NCBI GenBank assembly: GCA_018223185.1
Contig: JAAEYW010000008.1
Span: 62,001-126,000, forward strand
Reading direction: 5' to 3'
Length of the DNA stretch: 64,000 bases
From: Oceanospirillales bacterium
GTDB lineage: Bacteria; Pseudomonadota; Gammaproteobacteria; Pseudomonadales; Balneatricaceae
The position numbers and the translations under genes were made by a program. The notes below the pieces were generated by a model that was not told where the DNA came from, searched no databases, and saw only the letters and a program-made list of their open reading frames with translations. Below are positions 41,982 through 51,778 of the stretch, in pieces (within the stretch, counting starts at the first letter, position 1; every line of letters begins with the position of its first letter).

Positions 41982-42536
41982 TTATTGTTCCTGCTCGGGT
42001 TGTACTGCTTTGAAACCCGCCAGCATCCGGTCCAGATCCAGCAGAATGATAAGCTGATCATCCCGGTAACAAACGCCCTGAACAAACTGACGCTGGGAGT
42101 CTTCACGCATTACCCCGGGGGCGCGCTCTGTTTCGCTTTCCGGCAAATTGAGAACTTCATCCACTCCGTCAACCAGAATTCCCAGAACCTCCTGTCCATC
42201 AAACTCAACAACCACTATGCGGGTGTTGTGATCGATCTCTTTATCTTCCAGTTTAAATAGTGTCCGGGAATTAATTACAGTAACGACACTGCCACGGAGG
42301 TTAATGATGCCGAGAATACCCTCCGGGGCACCCGGAACAGGCGTTATATCAGTAAAACGCAGCACCTCTTTGACTTGCATAACATCAATGGCATATAGCT
42401 CATCAGCAATCGAAAAGGTTGCCCACTTACGATAAGCCTCCTGAGATTCGCCATTTTTTTTATGCTGTTGCTGAACCTCAGTGCTAAGTTCTGACTGGAT
42501 CTGCTGTAGTTGTGTAGCTGCGTCTTCAAGACCCAT
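41982..42536 (-). CDS. cheW: Chemotaxis protein CheW
   Basis: WATFSIADELYAIDVMQVKEVLRFTDITPVPGAPEGILGIINLRGSVVTVIN. Confidence 0.95.
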   Translation of the reverse strand: MGLEDAATQLQQIQSELSTEVQQQHKKNGESQEAYRKWATFSIADELYAIDVMQVKEVLRFTDITPVPGAPEGILGIINLRGSVVTVINSRTLFKLEDKEIDHNTRIVVVEFDGQEVLGILVDGVDEVLNLPESETERAPGVMREDSQRQFVQGVCYRDDQLIILLDLDRMLAGFKAVQPEQEQ

Positions 42537-42547
42537 AGGTTACTCTC

Positions 42548-43324
42548 TTATGCTATCTGTTTCAGCCAGCAAAGGCTTTGGGCTGTGCTGACAGAGGGAT
42601 TATATTCCAGGCTTGTTATACCTGAGTATCCCATATCATCCAGAGCTTTAAAAATATTGATGAAGTTTAGTTCACCAGTTTGTGGTTCATGTCTTCCCGG
42701 AACATCTGCAAACTGTATATGGCCAATTTTATCCAGGTTATTTCGCAAGGTCTGAATCAGATTGCCCTCCATAATCTGCATATGATAGATATCATATTGC
42801 AATTTGATATTGGTATGACCAGCGGCTCGAAACAGCTCAAACGCCTGGCGGCTGTTGTTGAGAAAGAAACCCGGAATATCCTGCGTGTTGATTGCTTCAG
42901 CAAGCAGCTGAATATCCTCTTTAGCACAGGCTTCAGCACAGAATTTCAGGTTATCGATAAAGGTTTGTTTAACTAGATTTTCATCATAACCAGCAGGAGA
43001 TATGCCTGATAACACATTGATATTATTGCAGTTAAGCTGTTTTGCATAATCGATGGCCAGACTGATTCCCTGACGGCACTCAGCAACCTTGCCAGGATGA
43101 CAGGCGATACCCCTGTCACCGGCAAGCCAGTCGCCAGCCGGGGCATTTAAGAGCACCAGTTGCTGTTTATTTTGTCGCAGCAGGTCGAGAATCTGAGCGG
43201 CAGGCAGTTCATAAGGAAACTGAATTTCGACCTTGCTGAATCCATGTTCTGCTGCTGCGGAAAATCGTTCTGCCAAAGGTACCTCTGTGAATAGCATACT
43301 CAGGTTTACAGCAAAATCTGGCAT
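42548..43324 (-). CDS. Hydroxypyruvate isomerase family protein (TIM barrel)
   Basis: MPDFAVNLSMLFTEVPLAERFSAAAEHGFSKVEIQFPYE; HIQFADVPGRHEPQTGE. Confidence 0.92.
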   Translation of the reverse strand: MPDFAVNLSMLFTEVPLAERFSAAAEHGFSKVEIQFPYELPAAQILDLLRQNKQQLVLLNAPAGDWLAGDRGIACHPGKVAECRQGISLAIDYAKQLNCNNINVLSGISPAGYDENLVKQTFIDNLKFCAEACAKEDIQLLAEAINTQDIPGFFLNNSRQAFELFRAAGHTNIKLQYDIYHMQIMEGNLIQTLRNNLDKIGHIQFADVPGRHEPQTGELNFINIFKALDDMGYSGITSLEYNPSVSTAQSLCWLKQIA

Positions 43325-43351
43325 GACTTATCTCCCGGCTAATGATCTGGT

Positions 43352-44272
43352 TTATGGATGGTCTGGCTGATTGTAGGGTGAGGTGGTGGGTTTATCATTC
43401 AGTGTCCGGTTATCGTTGAGCATTTCAAGTTGCAGCAGCAAGCCGCTGTGATCAACCTCTTCATACCCTTTGTCTACCAGTTCCTGATACTGATCGAAGG
43501 TTTGTTGTACCAGTGGCAAAGTCAGGTCCTCAGACTGTGCAGTATCCAGAATCGTACGCAGGTCTTTAAGCTGAACACGCGATGTCGCACCTGGATTAAA
43601 TTCCCGGTCTATCATGCGCTGTCCATGCAGCTCCAGAATCCTGCTGCTGGCAAATCCGCCCAGCAGGGCCTCGCGGACTGCCGCCGGGTCGGCGCCGCCT
43701 TCTGCTGCAAGCAATAGTGCTTCTGCTACCGCTCCGATAGTGATTCCAACAATCGCCTGGTTGGCACATTTCGCCAGCTGCCCCGAGCCCGCAGGACCGA
43801 TATAGGTCGCTTTACCGAGAGCGCTAAATATCGTCTGACAGTTTTCGAAAACCGCTTTTTCGCCCCCCGCCATTATAGAAAGGGAGGCTTGTTGTGCGCC
43901 TACAGTGCCTCCAGACACCGGAGCATCCAGATAGTTAACGCCGATATCTTTGAAGCGGGCGAAATGTTGTTTGGCCAGTTGCGGGGGCACAGAGCTCATA
44001 TCGATCACCGTGCAGCCCTGTTTAAAGCTGGCGGGAAGCTCTTTGTTAAACAGCACCTGATCAACGATCGGGCCGTTTTCCAGCATGGTAATTATGATAT
44101 CTGCATCAGCTATTGCCTGTGCCGGTGTCTCAGCAACATCAGCGCCATGCCTGATAAGGGCTTCGGCTTTGCTTCGGGTGCGGTTCCAGAGGGTCAGCTG
44201 AAAGCCCGCCTGAAGTAGATTTACAGCCATCGGCTGCCCCATCAGGCCGATTCCGAGAAAAGCTATTCTCAT
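43352..44272 (-). CDS. 2-hydroxy-3-oxopropionate reductase / beta-hydroxyacid dehydrogenase (GarR/GlxR-like)
   Basis: IAFLGIGLMGQPMAVNLLQAGF; DAPVSGGTVGAQQASL; GSGQLAKCANQ. Confidence 0.9.
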   Translation of the reverse strand: MRIAFLGIGLMGQPMAVNLLQAGFQLTLWNRTRSKAEALIRHGADVAETPAQAIADADIIITMLENGPIVDQVLFNKELPASFKQGCTVIDMSSVPPQLAKQHFARFKDIGVNYLDAPVSGGTVGAQQASLSIMAGGEKAVFENCQTIFSALGKATYIGPAGSGQLAKCANQAIVGITIGAVAEALLLAAEGGADPAAVREALLGGFASSRILELHGQRMIDREFNPGATSRVQLKDLRTILDTAQSEDLTLPLVQQTFDQYQELVDKGYEEVDHSGLLLQLEMLNDNRTLNDKPTTSPYNQPDHP

Positions 44273-44285
44273 CGAAAAGACTCCC

Positions 44286-44621
44286 TTATAAGCAGTTTGT
44301 TGGTTTTGGCAGGCCTGCTATTTTACTGGCAAGCTTCGCCGGGCTACCTGGAAAAAGGGACATCAGATAGATGCTTTTGCCTTTATCTGAACCGAGTTCT
44401 GAGGTAATCGCTTTTATCAGAGGGCGCATTGCCGGGGACATCTCATAGGTCTGATAAAAATTACGCAAGAGTTGCAGAATTTCCCAATGCGCTTCAGTCA
44501 GCTCAATCCGTTCCTGTTGCGCCAGCTGTTCAGCAACCGGGCGACTCCAGTCTTCCAGGTTGCGCAGATAACCTTCGTTATCGACGGGTATTATCTGTCC
44601 GTTTACATGTAAATTTTCCAT
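44286..44621 (-). CDS. tusE: TusE / DsrC family sulfur relay protein
   Basis: DNEGYLRNLEDWS; HWEILQLLRNFYQTYEMSPAMRPLIKAI; GLPKPTNCL C-terminus. Confidence 0.94.
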   Translation of the reverse strand: MENLHVNGQIIPVDNEGYLRNLEDWSRPVAEQLAQQERIELTEAHWEILQLLRNFYQTYEMSPAMRPLIKAITSELGSDKGKSIYLMSLFPGSPAKLASKIAGLPKPTNCL

Positions 44622-44622
44622 A

Positions 44623-44916
44623 CTAGAACCAGCTCACCACTTTGCTGTAGCGACAACTCAACTCGACAAATTCGTCATAGTCGATGTGGCGAAACTCCTG
44701 ATTGAGGTCTTTCAGGCCGCGGGCCTGGACATCATTCTCCAACAGATAGCATTGCACAGATCCTGGCAGGCGGGTAAACAACTCTGCATAGCCGGGCATT
44801 GCGGCGTACACCCCATTTTCAATGAGTAACAGGGCATCACCTTCGCTCACGGCTGACAGGCTACTGCTCAGTGCGCTGCTTTCCGATGGCGTTTTGTTAA
44901 TCAGATGAAGTGTCAT
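44623..44916 (-). CDS. tusB: TusB / DsrH family protein
   Basis: MTLHLINKTP...GDALLLIENGVYAA. Confidence 0.88.
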   Translation of the reverse strand: MTLHLINKTPSESSALSSSLSAVSEGDALLLIENGVYAAMPGYAELFTRLPGSVQCYLLENDVQARGLKDLNQEFRHIDYDEFVELSCRYSKVVSWF

Positions 44917-44918
44917 AA

Positions 44919-45287
44919 TCAGAAACTCAAAACCTGATCCTGTTGTTTGATCAGTGCGGCAATACCGCGCTGATCCAGCAGGGTAATATTTAATTTGATG
45001 TCGGCTGGGCGGACACCCCGTTGTTCCAGAGCCTGGCTGCAAACATATAGCTGATCAATATCATACATCTCCAGCATCGCCAGATTTGCAGAAAGATTTT
45101 TCTGACCAATTGCTGCGGCGTTATGTTCCGGCAGTAGCTGTAACACTCCATCCTCTATGAATAGCAGGCTCAGGGGTTGCTCAAAGACAGAGATGGTAAG
45201 TGCTACATCCAGTGCATCGCGGGCGGCGCTGCTGCCGTAAGGGGCTTTACGATTGATAATCAGGAATGACTTTTTATTATCGCTCAT
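44919..45287 (-). CDS. tusC: TusC / DsrF family protein
   Basis: RKAPYGSSAARDALDVALTISVFEQPLSLLFIEDGV. Confidence 0.9.
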   Translation of the reverse strand: MSDNKKSFLIINRKAPYGSSAARDALDVALTISVFEQPLSLLFIEDGVLQLLPEHNAAAIGQKNLSANLAMLEMYDIDQLYVCSQALEQRGVRPADIKLNITLLDQRGIAALIKQQDQVLSF

Positions 45288-45289
45288 TA

Positions 45290-45682
45290 TCAGGCTCCAA
45301 ACGTCACAACGCGGTCAGACAGGATGCCGGCTTCGACCAGCTGCCCCAGTCCGGAGAGGTTAAAATTGGGACTCAGGTTATGGCCCTTTTTTTCATAACG
45401 ACGGGCTTCATTTTCATCCAGTACACCTCGCCTGACAGCGGCCGCGATGCAGACAACCAGATCGAGTTCATGCTCACGGGCAAGCTCGGCCCATTCAGCC
45501 GGAATGTTGGTTTCATCCTGAGGCGGGGCAGCCAGAGCTGAGCCACTATGGACACCATCGGCGTAAAAAAACACCCGATGAATGCTGTGGCCGAGTTTCA
45601 GTGCGCTTCTGCTGAACTGTAATGCGCTGGCTGATGCCTGGGAGCTGTAAGGGGCTCCGGTTATAACAATTGAAAAAATCAT
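45290..45682 (-). CDS. tusD: TusD / DsrE family protein
   Basis: GAPYSSQASASALQFSRSALKLGHSIHRVFFYADGVHSG. Confidence 0.92.
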   Translation of the reverse strand: MIFSIVITGAPYSSQASASALQFSRSALKLGHSIHRVFFYADGVHSGSALAAPPQDETNIPAEWAELAREHELDLVVCIAAAVRRGVLDENEARRYEKKGHNLSPNFNLSGLGQLVEAGILSDRVVTFGA

Positions 45683-45705
45683 AATGTATTGATTTCTGTA
45701 AACTA

Positions 45706-45744
45706 AAAAAGCCCTGCAATCTTATCAGGATTGCAGGGCTTTGT
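45706..45744. terminator. Bidirectional hairpin terminator
   Basis: AAAGCCCTGCAATcttatcaggATTGCAGGGCTTT. Confidence 0.85.
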
Positions 45745-45781
45745 GTGTTGTTTTCAGCAGGTGAAAACTAAACTCAAATGT

Positions 45782-46462
45782 TTAGTCGTCGTTCATGAAA
45801 CCGATAAGGCTGAGCAGATGAACAAACAGGTTAAAGATGCTTGTGTACAAGCTGACTGTTGCCATGATGTAGTTGGTATATGTGCCGTTCACAATGTTGC
45901 TGGTGTCATAAACGATGAAACCGGACATCAGCAGCACGACTGCCGCAGAAAAGGCCAGATGCAGTGCCGGAATATGAACTCCGAAGAATGGCAGGGCGAT
46001 CAGTACCACCATGGATACCAGCAAGACCATTAAGCCGGCAGCCAGGAAACCACCCATAAAGCTGAAGTCTTTTTTACTGGTCAGTACGTATGCAGACAGA
46101 CCCAGGAAGGTTGCAGCGGTCATACCCATGGCCGTCATAACGATCTGACCACCATTATTCATAGCAAGATAGGTATTGAGAATCGGACCCAGAGCAAAGC
46201 CGAACAGGCCGGTAAACGCAAAAACCAGGGGTAATGCAGCCGCGCTATTTTGTTTCTTGGATATAACAAAGGTTAAAACCATGCCGGCGATCAGCGCTCC
46301 TATAGATAAGATTACCGGAGGATTGATGACCATAGAGATGCCTGCGGTCATTGCGCTGAATACCAGAGTCATGGCGAGCAGCATGTAGGTGTTTCTTATC
46401 ACCTTGTTGGTTGCCAGAACTGACGGTTCTGAACGGACGGTCATTGTATCGATATTACGCAT
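45782..46462 (-). CDS. yccA: Bax inhibitor-1 / YccA family membrane protein
   Basis: 7-TM; NKVIRNTYMLLAMTLVFSAMTAG; SLYTSIFNLFVHLLSLIG. Confidence 0.93.
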   Translation of the reverse strand: MRNIDTMTVRSEPSVLATNKVIRNTYMLLAMTLVFSAMTAGISMVINPPVILSIGALIAGMVLTFVISKKQNSAAALPLVFAFTGLFGFALGPILNTYLAMNNGGQIVMTAMGMTAATFLGLSAYVLTSKKDFSFMGGFLAAGLMVLLVSMVVLIALPFFGVHIPALHLAFSAAVVLLMSGFIVYDTSNIVNGTYTNYIMATVSLYTSIFNLFVHLLSLIGFMNDD

Positions 46463-46677
46463 CTTATCCCTCTGAATATTAAGGCTTTAGGTGCCGTTTA
46501 AGTTATTCGGTTACCCTATATATATAGGTTTTTTTCAATATATCAAGCATACAGGTATTACGTGTTAATAAGTATGACTGGATCATCTTGTATAGGTTCA
46601 TATTATAGAGGTTCATAGGCAATCAGATGATTTATTGTTAAGCTGCGCGCCTTGAACAGAGCAGGTAAGTTATAACG

Positions 46678-47463
46678 ATGTACTCCATCCATATTGTTTT
46701 TGAAGATGAGCATTATTTCGCTATCGATAAACCGGCAGGGCTGCTGGTGCACCCCAGCCCAATCGAGCGTCGTGCGCCTAATGCAGTTGCGCTGATTCGC
46801 GAACAGATGGGAATTAAAGCGTATACCGTACACCGTCTTGACCGGCCTACCTCTGGTGTTCTCATTTTTGCTAAAACGTCTGAGGCTGCCAATAAGCTTA
46901 ATCTCTGTTTTGCTGAACGCCGGGTTCAGAAAACCTATCTGTGCGTGTGCCGTGGCTATACAGAAGAGCAGGGGGTAATCGATTATCCGCTGAAAGAGAT
47001 TATTGATAAGGTTGCCGATAAGATGGCCAACCCGAATAAACCGGCAAAGGACGCTGTGAGCCGATATCGCCGGCTGGCAACCGTTGAGTTGCCTATTCCT
47101 GTCAGCAAATACCCGGCCGCACGCTATTCTCTGGTTGAGGTGAAACCTGAAACCGGGCGTAAACACCAGATTCGTCGCCATCTGAAACACATCTTCCACC
47201 CCCTGGTGGGCGATACTCAGCACGGTGATGGTAAGCATAATACAATGTTCCGCAACACTTTCGGCCTGGACCGGTTACTGTTGATGGCAACCCGGCTTGA
47301 ATTTATTCATCCATTTACTCATCAGCCGATTGAGATCAACGCTCCGGTGTCACCCTGGGTCGACCAGCTCTTTACACAGTTTGGCTGGCAGGGGCTATAT
47401 CCGGCGCCGCAAATATCCAGCGCAGATGAGAGTTGTATCTCTCGTAGTGACAGCCCGCTTTAA
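46678..47463 (+). CDS. truC: tRNA pseudouridine(65) synthase TruC
   Basis: VHRLDRPTSGVLIFAKT; ETGRKHQIRRHLKHIFHPLVGD. Confidence 0.9.
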   Translation: MYSIHIVFEDEHYFAIDKPAGLLVHPSPIERRAPNAVALIREQMGIKAYTVHRLDRPTSGVLIFAKTSEAANKLNLCFAERRVQKTYLCVCRGYTEEQGVIDYPLKEIIDKVADKMANPNKPAKDAVSRYRRLATVELPIPVSKYPAARYSLVEVKPETGRKHQIRRHLKHIFHPLVGDTQHGDGKHNTMFRNTFGLDRLLLMATRLEFIHPFTHQPIEINAPVSPWVDQLFTQFGWQGLYPAPQISSADESCISRSDSPL

Positions 47464-47693
47464 GCGGGTATTTGCATTAGCAGGCGGTTTCAATGTGGGT
47501 GACGCTGACGGCAGATCTATACACAATTTATACGCTTAAAGCTGCCATCCTGCCCGGGTAGTGCATCACTCGAATAAAACTGATGGTTTTATTATCTTTT
47601 TCTGCTTTTAGGCTATTGTCCGCCAGTGTAATTTGCGTATCCTTAACCCTTAAAATTGATGCACTTTACACTACCCGTGATGGAATCACCTGA

Positions 47694-48452
47694 ATGACCA
47701 ACAACACCTCCTTTTCTGAGCGCCTGCACGCTCAGTCTGATCAGCTTAAAATCGGTATTATCGGCGCCATGGATGAAGAGGTCGAACTGCTGAAACAAAC
47801 ACTGGAGGAGCGTGAGGAGCATACGATTGCCGGCTATACCCTCTACTCCGGAACCATGCACGGTATAGCGGTGGTTTTGCTTAAATCCGGTATCGGTAAG
47901 GTGAATGCAGCGATCGGTACAACGCTGATGTTGCAAGAGTTTCAGCCTACCTGTGTGATCAATACCGGATCTGCAGGCGGCTTTGCCTCTGAACTGGAAG
48001 TCGGCGATGTGGTGATCTCTTCTGAAGTTCGTCATCATGATGTCGATGTGACCGTTTTTGGCTATGAACATGGACAGGTGCCAGGATTACCCGCCGCCTT
48101 TATTCCAGATAGTTTCCTTGCCGATGTCGCACAACGCTGCATCTCCCATATGGCTGGCATCAAAACAGTTAAAGGTCTGATTGCTACCGGTGATTCATTT
48201 ATGAACTGCCCTGAGCGGGTTGCCAAAACCCGGGAGCATTTTCCGTTTATGAAAGCCGTAGAGATGGAAGCGGCTGCGATTGCACAAACCTGTTATCAGT
48301 TTGATATTCCATTTATTGTGATCCGCGCCTTATCAGATATTGCCGGCAAAGAGTCCAATCTGTCATTTGATCAGTTCCTGGTTGTTGCTGCTAAGCATTC
48401 TGCTGAGATGGTCATGGCAATTGTGCAGACTATCGCGGACGAAGCAGTCTGA
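47694..48452 (+). CDS. mtnN: 5'-methylthioadenosine/S-adenosylhomocysteine nucleosidase
   Basis: IGIIGAMDEEVELLKQ; SGIGKVNAAIGT; VEMEAAAIAQTCYQF. Confidence 0.95.
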   Translation: MTNNTSFSERLHAQSDQLKIGIIGAMDEEVELLKQTLEEREEHTIAGYTLYSGTMHGIAVVLLKSGIGKVNAAIGTTLMLQEFQPTCVINTGSAGGFASELEVGDVVISSEVRHHDVDVTVFGYEHGQVPGLPAAFIPDSFLADVAQRCISHMAGIKTVKGLIATGDSFMNCPERVAKTREHFPFMKAVEMEAAAIAQTCYQFDIPFIVIRALSDIAGKESNLSFDQFLVVAAKHSAEMVMAIVQTIADEAV

Positions 48453-48516
48453 TCAGGCCGCAACATCATTAACGCTATCAGATACCCACTATAACAACGA
48501 TATAAAGGCAACGGAT

Positions 48517-49698
48517 ATGACCACCTCTTTCTATCCTCCTCAGCGTACTCTGATGGGACCTGGTCCGTCGGATGTGAACCCGCGTGTTCTGGCGGCCCTT
48601 TCCCGTCCCACCATCGGCCATCTCGATCCTGAGTTTATCCGTATGATGGATGAAGTTAAGCAGATGCTGCAGTACGCATTCAAAACCGAAAGTCCTTTGA
48701 CGATGCCAATCTCCGCACCCGGCTCTGCCGGTATGGAGGCTTGTTTTGTTAATCTGGTTGAGCCGGGTGACAAAGTGATTGTCTGCCAGAACGGCGTATT
48801 TGGCGGTCGGATGAAAGAGAATGTCGAACGCTTCGGCGGTGTCGCCGTGATGGTCGAGGATGCCTGGGGGAAGCCGGTTGACCCCGTCAAAGTCGAAGCC
48901 GCCTTTGCTGAGCACGACGATGTGAAAGTGTTGGCTTTTGTTCATGCCGAAACCTCAACCGGGGTTCTTTCTGATGCTAAAACATTGTGTCAGATTGCAC
49001 AGAAGCATGGCGCACTCACTATTGTCGATACAGTGACCTCGCTGGGAGGTAGTGAGCTGGATGTGGATGGCTGGGGCATTGATGCGGTCTATTCCGGTAC
49101 TCAGAAATGTCTTTCCTGCCCGCCGGGTATATCGCCTGTCAGCTTCAATAAGCGTGCTATTGACGTGATTGAAGCGCGCCAGAGCAAAACACCCAGCTGG
49201 TTTCTGGATCAGAAACTGGTGATGGGCTACTGGGGTGGCGGGGCTAAACGCGCGTATCACCACACTGCGCCGGTAAATTCACTGTATGCCTTTCATGAGT
49301 CGCTGGTGATGCTGGAAGAGGAGGGGCTGGAGAACGCCTGGGCTCGCCACCGTCATCATCACAACGCCCTGCGCGATGGTCTGGAGGCGATGGGGATCGG
49401 CTTCCTGGTGGAAGAACCTTACCGTTTGCCGCAACTTAACTCTGTGTTTGTACCGGAAGGTATTGATGAGGCCGACGTTCGTAGCCGGTTGCTGGCCGAT
49501 TACAGTCTTGAGATTGGCGCGGGGCTTGGAGCCCTGGCCGGTAAAGTCTGGCGTATCGGCCTGATGGGGGCTGCCTGCAACAAGAAAAATGTGCTGCTTT
49601 GTCTCAGCGCGCTGGAAAACACCCTTTCAGCCATGGGCGCAAATATCACAACTGGAAAGGCGATCGCAGCCGCAGAAGCAGTCTATAGCGCTGTGTGA
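48517..49698 (+). CDS. Class V aminotransferase (alanine/serine-glyoxylate aminotransferase)
   Basis: LMGPGPSDVNPRVLAALSRPTIGHLDPEF; SGTQKCLSCPPGISPVSF. Confidence 0.92.
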   Translation: MTTSFYPPQRTLMGPGPSDVNPRVLAALSRPTIGHLDPEFIRMMDEVKQMLQYAFKTESPLTMPISAPGSAGMEACFVNLVEPGDKVIVCQNGVFGGRMKENVERFGGVAVMVEDAWGKPVDPVKVEAAFAEHDDVKVLAFVHAETSTGVLSDAKTLCQIAQKHGALTIVDTVTSLGGSELDVDGWGIDAVYSGTQKCLSCPPGISPVSFNKRAIDVIEARQSKTPSWFLDQKLVMGYWGGGAKRAYHHTAPVNSLYAFHESLVMLEEEGLENAWARHRHHHNALRDGLEAMGIGFLVEEPYRLPQLNSVFVPEGIDEADVRSRLLADYSLEIGAGLGALAGKVWRIGLMGAACNKKNVLLCLSALENTLSAMGANITTGKAIAAAEAVYSAV

Positions 49699-49720
49699 TA
49701 GCGCTGAGTGATAGCGCTGT
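49685..49720. repeat. 13-bp tandem repeat, ~3 copies, overlapping aminotransferase stop codon
   Basis: ATAGCGCTGTGTG ATAGCGCTGAGTG ATAGCGCTGT. Confidence 0.85.
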
Positions 49721-49956
49721 CAAAGCTGCACTCCCTGCATCGGAAAAAGCATTCAGGGGCTTTATCGGTCTGAATGCCTTTTCCGGGCTCCGGTTTTCGG
49801 CTGGGTGCCCGCTTGAGGGGAATATGTAAAAAAACGCTTTAAAGCAGTTTTTACTACAACCGCTTCCTTAGACCCGCTAAGCAGACCAGCTAAACGCAGC
49901 GATCTGATCCCTGCCGGTTTATCTTTTCCCTCTGTCAATTTATCTGTCGGTTCTGT

Positions 49957-50490
49957 TTAATTCTCCGCTGATGGCTGGAGCAACTGACGCACCGCTTTGA
50001 TGTTAGCGGGGTGATCCCACTCCCGTGCTCCCATAATGACTTCAATCTGATTACCTGTTGCATCAACCAGGAAGCTGGAAGGCATCCCCTGAATGCTCAG
50101 CTGTGTAAACGCCTGGCCTTTGCTATCGAGATAAACGGGCAGGCTGAAATCAACAGATTGCTCCTTAAGAAAACGGTCAACCGTTGTCGCTGTCTGGCCA
50201 AGGTTGATCAGCACAACCCTGAATTCACTGGGATCAAACTGCTGCTGTAGCCGCTGCAGCGAGGGCATCTCTTTAACGCAGGGTGGGCACCAGGTCGCCC
50301 AGAAGTTAATCAGTACCAGGCCTCCTTTATGCTGTCCAAGATCGACACTGTTGCCCTCAAGGTCGGTCACCTGAAGGTTGTCGTAGAACGTTTCAGTCGC
50401 CGATACGGCCGGCGATAAACTACAAAGCAGTATCAGTAACAGACTGACAATGACGGCGGCTGGCCCCTGACTATATTTGCCAAAATGCAT
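49957..50490 (-). CDS. TlpA-family thioredoxin-like protein
   Basis: Signal sequence; LVLINFWATWCPPCVKEMPSLQRL. Confidence 0.92.
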   Translation of the reverse strand: MHFGKYSQGPAAVIVSLLLILLCSLSPAVSATETFYDNLQVTDLEGNSVDLGQHKGGLVLINFWATWCPPCVKEMPSLQRLQQQFDPSEFRVVLINLGQTATTVDRFLKEQSVDFSLPVYLDSKGQAFTQLSIQGMPSSFLVDATGNQIEVIMGAREWDHPANIKAVRQLLQPSAEN

Positions 50491-50588
50491 TGTATGACCC
50501 TGAAAATTAGTGGTATTTGTATATATACCATTAGCATAGAATAAAGTGATCATAACAATAGTCAGCGTTTGGGTGGAGAAGAAAACCT

Positions 50589-51452
50589 ATGAAAGTTGCA
50601 TTTATCGGCCTGGGAGTGATGGGCTATCCGATGGCGGGACATCTGGCAAATGCGGGTCATGATGTCACCGTATACAACCGGACGGCCGCGAAAGCTGAAC
50701 AATGGTGCCAGCAGTTTAAAGGAAGTCGGGCGACCACTCCGGCAGACGCTGCACGTGAAGCAGAGATTGTGTTTACCTGTGTGGGTAATGATGATGACCT
50801 GCGTCAGGTGGTAACAGGCACTCAGGGAGTATTCAGCGGTATGGCTCAGGGCGCGATTCTGGTTGATCACACCACAGCATCTGCTGAAGTGGCCCGTGAA
50901 CTGGCTGTTATTGCGGCAGAACAGAAATTTGAATTTCTTGATGCTCCGGTGTCAGGAGGCCAGGCCGGTGCTGAGAATGGTGTTCTCAGTATTATGATCG
51001 GCGGTGAGCAGCCGGTGTATGAGCGTGTCGCTCCGGTGATTGATTGTTATGCAAAATCCGCCAGATTACTGGGGCCGGCAGGCAGTGGTCAGCTGGCGAA
51101 GATGGTAAATCAGATCTGTATCGCAGGTTTAGTGCAGGGATTGGCTGAGGGGGTTCACTTTGCCAAGCAGGCCGGGCTTGATGCTGTCGCTGTATTTGAC
51201 GTTATTCAGCACGGTGCTGCGGGTTCATGGCAGATGATCAACCGTCATCAGACGATGATTGACGATCAGTTTGATTTTGGCTTTGCAGTCGACTGGATGC
51301 GTAAAGATCTGAAAATAACCCTTGATGAAGCGCGTAGCAACGGCGCACAGCTGCCGGTGACAGCGCTGGTTGACCAGTTTTATGCGGACGTACAGAAACT
51401 CGGTGGCAACCGCTGGGATACTTCCAGTCTGGTTAAGCGGCTGGAGTCCTAG
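50589..51452 (+). CDS. NAD(P)-dependent beta-hydroxyacid dehydrogenase (3-hydroxyisobutyrate dehydrogenase family), second paralogue
   Basis: VAFIGLGVMGYPMAGHLANAGH; DAPVSGGQAGAENGVLSIM; GSGQLAKMVNQ. Confidence 0.9.
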   Translation: MKVAFIGLGVMGYPMAGHLANAGHDVTVYNRTAAKAEQWCQQFKGSRATTPADAAREAEIVFTCVGNDDDLRQVVTGTQGVFSGMAQGAILVDHTTASAEVARELAVIAAEQKFEFLDAPVSGGQAGAENGVLSIMIGGEQPVYERVAPVIDCYAKSARLLGPAGSGQLAKMVNQICIAGLVQGLAEGVHFAKQAGLDAVAVFDVIQHGAAGSWQMINRHQTMIDDQFDFGFAVDWMRKDLKITLDEARSNGAQLPVTALVDQFYADVQKLGGNRWDTSSLVKRLES

Positions 51453-51618
51453 TTCGGGCAGGTGGGTGCAGCTCAACTCACCTGAAAATTATTAATACAT
51501 CTTTCTGGCTATTGTGCCTGAGAAAGGATGCTCTATAATCGCGCCTTATAACTAAAACAGATATAACCACATAAATTATCCGTATTTAATTATTACGGTA
51601 ACCAATGAGGACAGTTCT

Positions 51619-51762
51619 ATGGCCGATAAATACAGCATGATCTCTTTCGTTCCCAGCATGGCAATCGTTGCCGCGATGGTTGTTGGTACCTTCGTAGCAA
51701 TTTACTATCTGCGTAAGTGTATGGCAAAGGATGCAGCGAAAGCTGCTCAGCGCGCTGAGTAA
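51619..51762 (+). CDS. Small single-TM protein, 47 aa (not in ORF track)
   Basis: ATG preceded by AATGAGGAC; MADKYSMISFVPSMAIVAAMVVGTFVAIYYLRKCMAKDAAKAAQRAE; terminator immediately downstream. Confidence 0.75.
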   Translation: MADKYSMISFVPSMAIVAAMVVGTFVAIYYLRKCMAKDAAKAAQRAE

Positions 51763-51778
51763 TACAAAGATTTTGTGA

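Noticed and set aside
44286-45682. Dissimilatory sulfur oxidation (dsr) locus
   Set aside because: Only DsrE/F/H-like and TusE-type genes are present next to yccA-type BI-1; the arrangement fits the tRNA 2-thiouridine relay
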